Assembly (NCBI GenBank): GCA_964579325.1
Contig: CAZOHN010000137.1
Span: forward strand, 1 to 9,968
DNA: 9,968 nt
DNA from: CAZOHN01 sp964579325
GTDB taxonomy: Bacteria; Pseudomonadota; Alphaproteobacteria; Rhodobacterales; Rhodobacteraceae
Direction: 5' to 3'
How positions within the stretch are numbered: position 1 is the stretch's first letter; each line of letters opens with the position of its first letter. The translations under genes were made by a program, and so were the position numbers. Below, piece after piece: positions 6,135 through 9,968 of this stretch. A model generated the notes under the pieces. It worked only from the letters and a program-made list of their open reading frames with translations, had not been told where the DNA came from and did not search any database.

Positions 6135-7550
6135 ATGACTGACACCTCGCTCGGCACGCCCGCGCAACTGCGGGACCCGAACTACACCCCGCCGCTGGCC
6201 AAGGCCGTCCCGCTCGGCATCCAGCACGTCATGGCGATGTTCGTCTCGAACGTCACCCCGGCGATCATCGTCGCGGGAGCCGCAGGCTTCGGCTTCGGGT
6301 CGAACTCGCCCGATTTCCCGGTGCTGATCACCATGATCCAGTTGTCGATGCTGATCGCGGGCATCGCCACGCTGATCCAGACCATCGGCTTCGGGCCGGT
6401 GGGCGCGCGGCTGCCGATCGTGCAGGGCACCTCCTTCGCCTTCATCCCGATCATGATCCCGCTTGTAGCCGGCAAGGGCGTCGAGGCGCTGCCCGCGCTC
6501 TTCGGTGGCGTCCTGGTAGGCGGCCTCTTTCATGCCTGCCTCGGGCTGGTGATCGGACGCATCCGCTTCGCCCTGCCGCCACTGGTGACGGGCCTCGTCG
6601 TCACGATGATCGGGCTGGCGCTCGTGAAGGTCGGAGTCGAGTACGCCGCCGGGGGCGTTCCGGCGAAGGGCACCGAAGAATACGGCAGCCTCCTGAACTG
6701 GAGCGTCGCCGGCACGGTGATCCTGGTCACGCTGGGGCTGAAGTTCTACGCGCGGGGGATGCTGTCGGTCTCGGCGGTGCTGATCGGGCTGCTGGTCGGA
6801 TATGCTCTCGCCTGGACACTCGGCATGGTCAGCTTCGGCAACGTCGGCCGCGCCGCAGCCGTCTCGGTGCCGATGCCGTTCCAGTTCGGGATCGAGTTCA
6901 CATTCGCCGCCGTCGTCGGCTTCTGCCTGATGGCCTTCGTCTCGGCGGTCGAGACGGTGGGCGACGTGTCGGGGATCTGCAAGGGCGGCGCGGGCCGCGA
7001 GGCGACCGACAAGGAGATCGCCGGCGCGACCTTCGCCGACGGCGTGGGCACGGCCGTCGCGGGCATGTTCGGAGCCTTGCCGAACACCTCGTTCAGCCAG
7101 AACGTCGGGCTGATCGCCATGACCGGCGTGATGAGCCGGCACGTCGTCACCATCGGCGCGGTGTTCCTGATCCTCTGCGGACTGCTGCCCAAGGTCGGCG
7201 CGGTGATCTCGACGGTACCGATCGAGGTACTGGGCGGCGGCGTGATCGTGATGTTCGGAATGGTGGTCGCCGCCGGCATCTCGATGCTTTCGGACGTGAC
7301 CTGGAACCGGCGCAACATGGTGATCTTCGCCATCGCGCTGTCGCTGGGGCTGGGGCTGCAACTGGAACCCGGGGCGCTCCAGCACCTGCCGGACTCGATC
7401 CGCGTGCTGGCGACCTCGGGCATCCTGCCCGCCGCGCTGATCGCCATCGTGCTCAACCTCGTGCTGCCGCAGGACCTCGCCTCGGAAGCGACCGAGGAAG
7501 TCAGCGGCGGGCTCGCCGGCCACGGGTCGGGATCGGTCGGCAAACGCTGA
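6135..7550 (+). CDS. NCS2-family purine (urate/xanthine) permease
   Basis: A 471-aa membrane protein of the nucleobase-cation symporter-2 (NAT) family, taking up a purine with H+ or Na+ across the inner membrane. Family landmarks are present: the QH pair (Gln30-His31) in TM1, the key Glu273 in FVSAVETVGDVSGI (TM8), and the NAT signature QNVGLIAMTG at 322-331. About 14 hydrophobic segments fit the usual topology. AGGAGG eight bases before the ATG is a good ribosome site. As the last gene of a urate operon, urate or xanthine is the likely substrate, but uracil-type members share these motifs and sequence alone does not settle specificity. A strong hairpin follows the stop. Confidence 0.93.
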   Translation: MTDTSLGTPAQLRDPNYTPPLAKAVPLGIQHVMAMFVSNVTPAIIVAGAAGFGFGSNSPDFPVLITMIQLSMLIAGIATLIQTIGFGPVGARLPIVQGTSFAFIPIMIPLVAGKGVEALPALFGGVLVGGLFHACLGLVIGRIRFALPPLVTGLVVTMIGLALVKVGVEYAAGGVPAKGTEEYGSLLNWSVAGTVILVTLGLKFYARGMLSVSAVLIGLLVGYALAWTLGMVSFGNVGRAAAVSVPMPFQFGIEFTFAAVVGFCLMAFVSAVETVGDVSGICKGGAGREATDKEIAGATFADGVGTAVAGMFGALPNTSFSQNVGLIAMTGVMSRHVVTIGAVFLILCGLLPKVGAVISTVPIEVLGGGVIVMFGMVVAAGISMLSDVTWNRRNMVIFAIALSLGLGLQLEPGALQHLPDSIRVLATSGILPAALIAIVLNLVLPQDLASEATEEVSGGLAGHGSGSVGKR

Positions 7551-7571
7551 GACGCACCGCTGTCGAAAGGC

Positions 7572-7601
7572 CAGCGCCGCCCTGGGGACAGGGCGGCGCT
7601 G
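7572..7601. terminator. Hairpin terminator between convergent genes
   Basis: A perfect 13-bp stem, CAGCGCCGCCCTG / CAGGGCGGCGCTG, closes a GGGA loop (GNRA-type in plus-strand RNA). It lies 21 bp after the permease stop and 8 bp after the stop of the convergent minus-strand gene. It could end transcription from both sides. No T-tract follows on either strand, so termination may depend on the stem alone or on Rho. Confidence 0.75.
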
Positions 7602-7609
7602 TCGCGACC

Positions 7610-7981
7610 TCACTGAGAAACAGGGGGCAACTCCGGGTCGGCGCGACATCGGTCAAGCGGCAGCGGGCGCAGCGCGTCGATCCGGATCACCTCACCCCGC
7701 GCAGGGTCGCCAAACAGACCATCCATGCAGGCGCAGCCGAAGCCGTAGAAACCGTTCACCTCGACCCAATCCTCGCCAAAGTCCTGGGACCCGGAAGGAA
7801 GCTCATCGAACCCCGGGGCGCCGCCCCTGCTCTGAACGGAAAGCTCCCACGATCCATGCGCGTCATCCAGCCAGTGGTTGGCGGGGGTCGGGTTGTGATA
7901 CCAGCCGCAACGGGTTTCCGTCTGAGACGCCTCGCCGGCAGGGGCTGCGAGAAGGAGACCGAGCAGAGCGACACGGCGCAT
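7610..7981 (-). CDS. Small secreted DUF4087-like protein
   Basis: 123 aa, function unknown. MRRVALLGLLLAAPAGEA is a signal peptide with likely cleavage near residue 15-18, so the product is periplasmic or extracellular. The mature part has TRCGWYHNPTPANHWLDD (22-39) and NGFYGFGCACMDG (76-88), which I recognise as the DUF4087 pattern. Four cysteines (25, 83, 85, 112) could form two disulfides. The ATG at 7981 is preferred because it puts the signal peptide at the N terminus; an ATG at 8026 would add 15 residues before it. It starts 75 bp beyond the bhcD stop on the same strand and converges on the permease. It has no evident link to purine or glyoxylate metabolism. Family membership is from memory and unchecked. 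Confidence 0.8.
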   Translation of the reverse strand: MRRVALLGLLLAAPAGEASQTETRCGWYHNPTPANHWLDDAHGSWELSVQSRGGAPGFDELPSGSQDFGEDWVEVNGFYGFGCACMDGLFGDPARGEVIRIDALRPLPLDRCRADPELPPVSQ

Positions 7982-8056
7982 GGGAAATCCCTGACCTGGA
8001 GCAATCCAGTGCAGAGCACGAAACACCGACGTGGGGAAGCCTCCGACAGCCGCGTG

Positions 8057-9025
8057 TCAGACATCGACCTCGATGGCGATGCCCTTGGCCCGCGCGATTG
8101 CGACCGCGGCCTGCGCGACGGCAAGGTCCTGCAGGCCCACGCCGGTCCCGTCGAACAGTGTGATCTCGTCGGCCGAGCCGCGTCCAACATGGGTGCCGTT
8201 CACGACCGCACCGATCTGGGTGATGTCCGCCTCCGCAATCAACCCCGAGGCCACGGCGTGCTGCGCCTCGCCGATGGAGATCGACTGCGCGACCTCGTCG
8301 CAGAACACCGTCGCGCGCGCCAGGAGCGCCGCCTCGACCTCCTGCTTTCCCTTGGTATCGGTCCCCATGCAGGCAAGGTGCGTGCCGGGCCTTACGTGAA
8401 CATCCATCAGCGACGGCGAGAAGGCCGAGGTGATGGTGATGATCACATCGGCCTGGGCGCCGAGGTCCTCGAGGCTGACGGCCTCGAAGGGCAGGCCAAG
8501 CTCGGCCGCCGTCTCGCCGAGCTTCGGCAGCATGTCGGGGTGATAGTTCCACGCCACGACCTTCTCGAACGCTCGCTGCTTCACCGCCGCGCGGAGCTGG
8601 AAATGCGACTGGTGCCCGGCACCGACCATGCCCAGCACCTTGGCATCCTTGCGCGCGAGGTGCTTGATCGAGACTGACGAGGCGGCGGCGGTGCGCAGCG
8701 CGGTAAGGAGGTTGCCGCCCACCATCGCGGCGATCTTGCCGGTGTCGGGGTCGAACAGGAATACCGTCGACTGGTGGTTGATGATCCCGCGCTTGGCCAG
8801 ATTGTTCGGCCAGTAGCCGCCCGCCTTCAGACCCAGTGCCATGCCGGCCCGGTCGAACCCGCCCTTGAACCCGTAGAGCGCGTCCTCGTGGCCGATCGCC
8901 TCGCGCACCACGGGGAAGTTGTAGGCCGCGCCGGAGGCCATGGCGGCAAAAACCGCCTCGACGGCGTCGAAGGCGGCCTCCGCGGTGACGAGACCGGCGA
9001 TCTCGCGCTCGGGAACGATGAACAT
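8057..9025 (-). CDS. bhcD: Iminosuccinate reductase of the beta-hydroxyaspartate cycle
   Basis: Reduces iminosuccinate to L-aspartate with NADH, closing the BHA cycle that turns two glyoxylate into oxaloacetate. The 322-aa protein belongs to the ornithine cyclodeaminase/mu-crystallin family: substrate-binding Lys67 (GLKAGG) and Arg111 (NLLTALRTAA), Rossmann motif VGAGHQS at 134-140 and FDGTGVGLQDLAV at 291-303. The sequence closely resembles the Paracoccus BhcD I remember (MxIVPEREIAG start, YWPxNLxKRG, MGTDTxGKQEV), and the adjacent bhcC supports this over ornithine cyclodeaminase or ectoine-related paralogues. The ATG at 9025 fits the family N terminus, with GAGGGAAG upstream at a slightly long spacing. 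bhcC precedes it by 151 bp, filled largely by repeat copy C. Confidence 0.91.
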   Translation of the reverse strand: MFIVPEREIAGLVTAEAAFDAVEAVFAAMASGAAYNFPVVREAIGHEDALYGFKGGFDRAGMALGLKAGGYWPNNLAKRGIINHQSTVFLFDPDTGKIAAMVGGNLLTALRTAAASSVSIKHLARKDAKVLGMVGAGHQSHFQLRAAVKQRAFEKVVAWNYHPDMLPKLGETAAELGLPFEAVSLEDLGAQADVIITITSAFSPSLMDVHVRPGTHLACMGTDTKGKQEVEAALLARATVFCDEVAQSISIGEAQHAVASGLIAEADITQIGAVVNGTHVGRGSADEITLFDGTGVGLQDLAVAQAAVAIARAKGIAIEVDV

Positions 9026-9072
9026 GTCGTGGACTTCCCTCGTTGGCCCGGGCATCGGTCCGCGCGCCCCGG

Positions 9073-9135
9073 CTTCTTCTGTTCGGAAATACTCCGGGGG
9101 TGTCGCCCGGAACGGGCGACGGGGGCAGCGCCCCC
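9073..9135 (+). repeat. Dispersed hairpin element, copy C (between bhcC and bhcD)
   Basis: It begins CTTCTTC, has a diverged middle ending in CCGGGGG, then GTCGCCCG-GAA-CGGGCGAC (9102-9120; its inner 17 nt are identical to copy A) and GGGGGC-AGC-GCCCCC (9121-9135). It starts 41 bp beyond the bhcC stop in the sense of the operon and ends 47 bp before the bhcD start. The two stems stacked back to back would form a strong structure in the bhcC-bhcD transcript and could lower or process downstream message. Confidence 0.85.
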
Positions 9136-9176
9136 GCCGCGACGCTTGTGGCCCGGCACCCGGCCGGGCGAGAGGC

Positions 9177-9968
9177 TCAGTAAGCCTTGCCGCGCGCCGA
9201 GACCGGCCAGACCACCTCGACCTTGCCGCCCCGCACACCCACGTACCAGTCGTGCACGTTGCAGGTCGGGTCGCAGTGGCCCGGTACCAGCTTGAGCTTG
9301 TCGCCGACCTTCAGCACGCCCTCGGGGTCCTCGACCACGCCGTGCTCGTCGCTGCACTTGACGTATTTCACATCCGTGCGCCCGAAGATCACCGGCAGGC
9401 CGCTGTCGACCGACTGCGCCTTGAGGCCGGCATCGACAATGGCCTTGCCCGGCTTGGCATGGGACATCACCGAGGTCAGGATGAACAGCGCGTTCTCCCA
9501 CTCGCCCTGGTCGATCCGCTTGCCGTCCTTGTCGAGGATGCGGCCATAGTCGGCGTCCATGAACGCATACGACCCGCACTGCAGTTCGTTGTACACGCCC
9601 GAGTTGCCCTCGAAGTAATAGCTACCCGTCCCGCCGCCGCCGACGATGTCACACTCAAGCCCTTCGGCCGCCAACGTGTCCACGGCGTCCTTGACCATCG
9701 CGATGGCGATCTCGGTCTTGGCCTTGCGCTCGTCATAGCTGTCCAGATGCTGCATCGCGCCCTGATAGGCCTGGATGCCCGCGAACTTGAGCCCTTCGGC
9801 CGCGTCGATCGCCTTGGCCAGTTCCACCACCGCAGGTGTCGTCGTCACGCCGCAGCGCCCCGCACCGCAGTCGATCTCCACCAGGCATTCGATCTGCGTG
9901 CCGTGCTTGACCGCCCCCGCCGACAGATTGGCCACATTGGCCAGATCGTCCACGCAGCAGATCGCCCG
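9177..9968 (-). CDS. bhcC: Beta-hydroxyaspartate aldolase, 3' part (runs off the window)
   Basis: Catalyses PLP-dependent condensation of glycine with glyoxylate to (2R,3S)-beta-hydroxyaspartate, the first carbon-carbon bond-forming step of the BHA cycle. Only the C-terminal 263 residues are present; the frame is open to 9968, so the N-terminal part with the PLP lysine lies outside. Recognisable segments are VEIDCGAGRCGVTT, IQAYQGAMQH, GGGGTGSYYFEGNSGVYNE, LQCGSYAFMDADY and, near the end, VPGHCDPTCNVHDWY. There the His-x-Asp pair matches the metal ligands I recall for BhcC, where D-serine dehydratase relatives have His-x-Cys. The close match to remembered Paracoccus BhcC and the following bhcD make D-threonine aldolase or D-serine dehydratase unlikely. 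In the known bhcABCD order, bhcB and bhcA should lie just beyond the window. Confidence 0.93.
   Translation of the reverse strand, partial: RAICCVDDLANVANLSAGAVKHGTQIECLVEIDCGAGRCGVTTTPAVVELAKAIDAAEGLKFAGIQAYQGAMQHLDSYDERKAKTEIAIAMVKDAVDTLAAEGLECDIVGGGGTGSYYFEGNSGVYNELQCGSYAFMDADYGRILDKDGKRIDQGEWENALFILTSVMSHAKPGKAIVDAGLKAQSVDSGLPVIFGRTDVKYVKCSDEHGVVEDPEGVLKVGDKLKLVPGHCDPTCNVHDWYVGVRGGKVEVVWPVSARGKAY

Noticed and set aside
5325..7649. 774-codon minus-strand open frame
   Set aside because: It lies opposite allE, allA and the permease, is dominated by Arg, Asp, His and Gln as in antisense GC-rich frames, and has no recognisable domain.
8057..9025. Ornithine cyclodeaminase or ectoine-pathway paralogue
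   Set aside because: The fold family is the same, but the close resemblance to remembered BhcD and the adjacent bhcC favour iminosuccinate reductase.
9177..9968. D-threonine aldolase or D-serine dehydratase
   Set aside because: The His-x-Asp metal pair in GHCDPTCN and the bhcD neighbour fit BhcC; D-serine dehydratase relatives usually have His-x-Cys.

Overview
The window is GC-rich, gene-dense DNA. It looks like an alphaproteobacterium of the Rhodobacteraceae (Paracoccus/Roseobacter type): it encodes a cytochrome c-linked urate oxidase (PuuD), a PuuE-UraD fusion and two enzymes of the beta-hydroxyaspartate (BHA) cycle, and its intergenic gaps carry GC-rich dispersed repeats. This assignment rests on protein families remembered from the group; no search was run.

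Layout. Positions 1-7550 form a urate/ureide catabolic block. puuD (minus, 68-1291) diverges from a LysR-type regulator (plus, 1393-2325). hiuH (minus, 2593-2952) converges on the regulator and diverges from a plus-strand operon: puuE-uraD fusion (3123-4538), allE-type (S)-ureidoglycine aminohydrolase (4535-5377, ATGA overlap), allA (5553-6041) and an NCS2 purine permease (6135-7550). A strong hairpin ends the block. A small secreted DUF4087-like protein (7610-7981, minus) follows. Then come, both on the minus strand, bhcD (8057-9025) and the 3' part of bhcC (9177 to beyond the window end).

How the genes fit. The permease would import urate or xanthine. PuuD oxidises urate to 5-hydroxyisourate, HiuH makes OHCU, the UraD domain makes (S)-allantoin and the PuuE domain makes allantoate. 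An allantoate amidohydrolase is needed next and is not in the window. The AllE-like bicupin then makes ureidoglycolate, and AllA releases urea and glyoxylate. Glyoxylate is the entry substrate of the BHA cycle, of which BhcC (aldolase) and BhcD (iminosuccinate reductase) are encoded next door. The window therefore links purine nitrogen salvage to carbon recovery from the glyoxylate end product.

Non-coding DNA. Four kinds of structure stand out. (1) Three copies of a hairpin-bearing dispersed element lie downstream of hiuH, allE and bhcC, all in the same orientation relative to the gene they follow. (2) Four tandem 15-bp units lie beside one copy. (3) A near-perfect 21-bp palindrome lies in the hiuH/puuE divergent promoter, with a weaker relative in the puuD/lysR promoter. 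(4) A perfect 22-bp inverted repeat lies at the window start. No tRNA, rRNA, insertion sequence or CRISPR array was seen.
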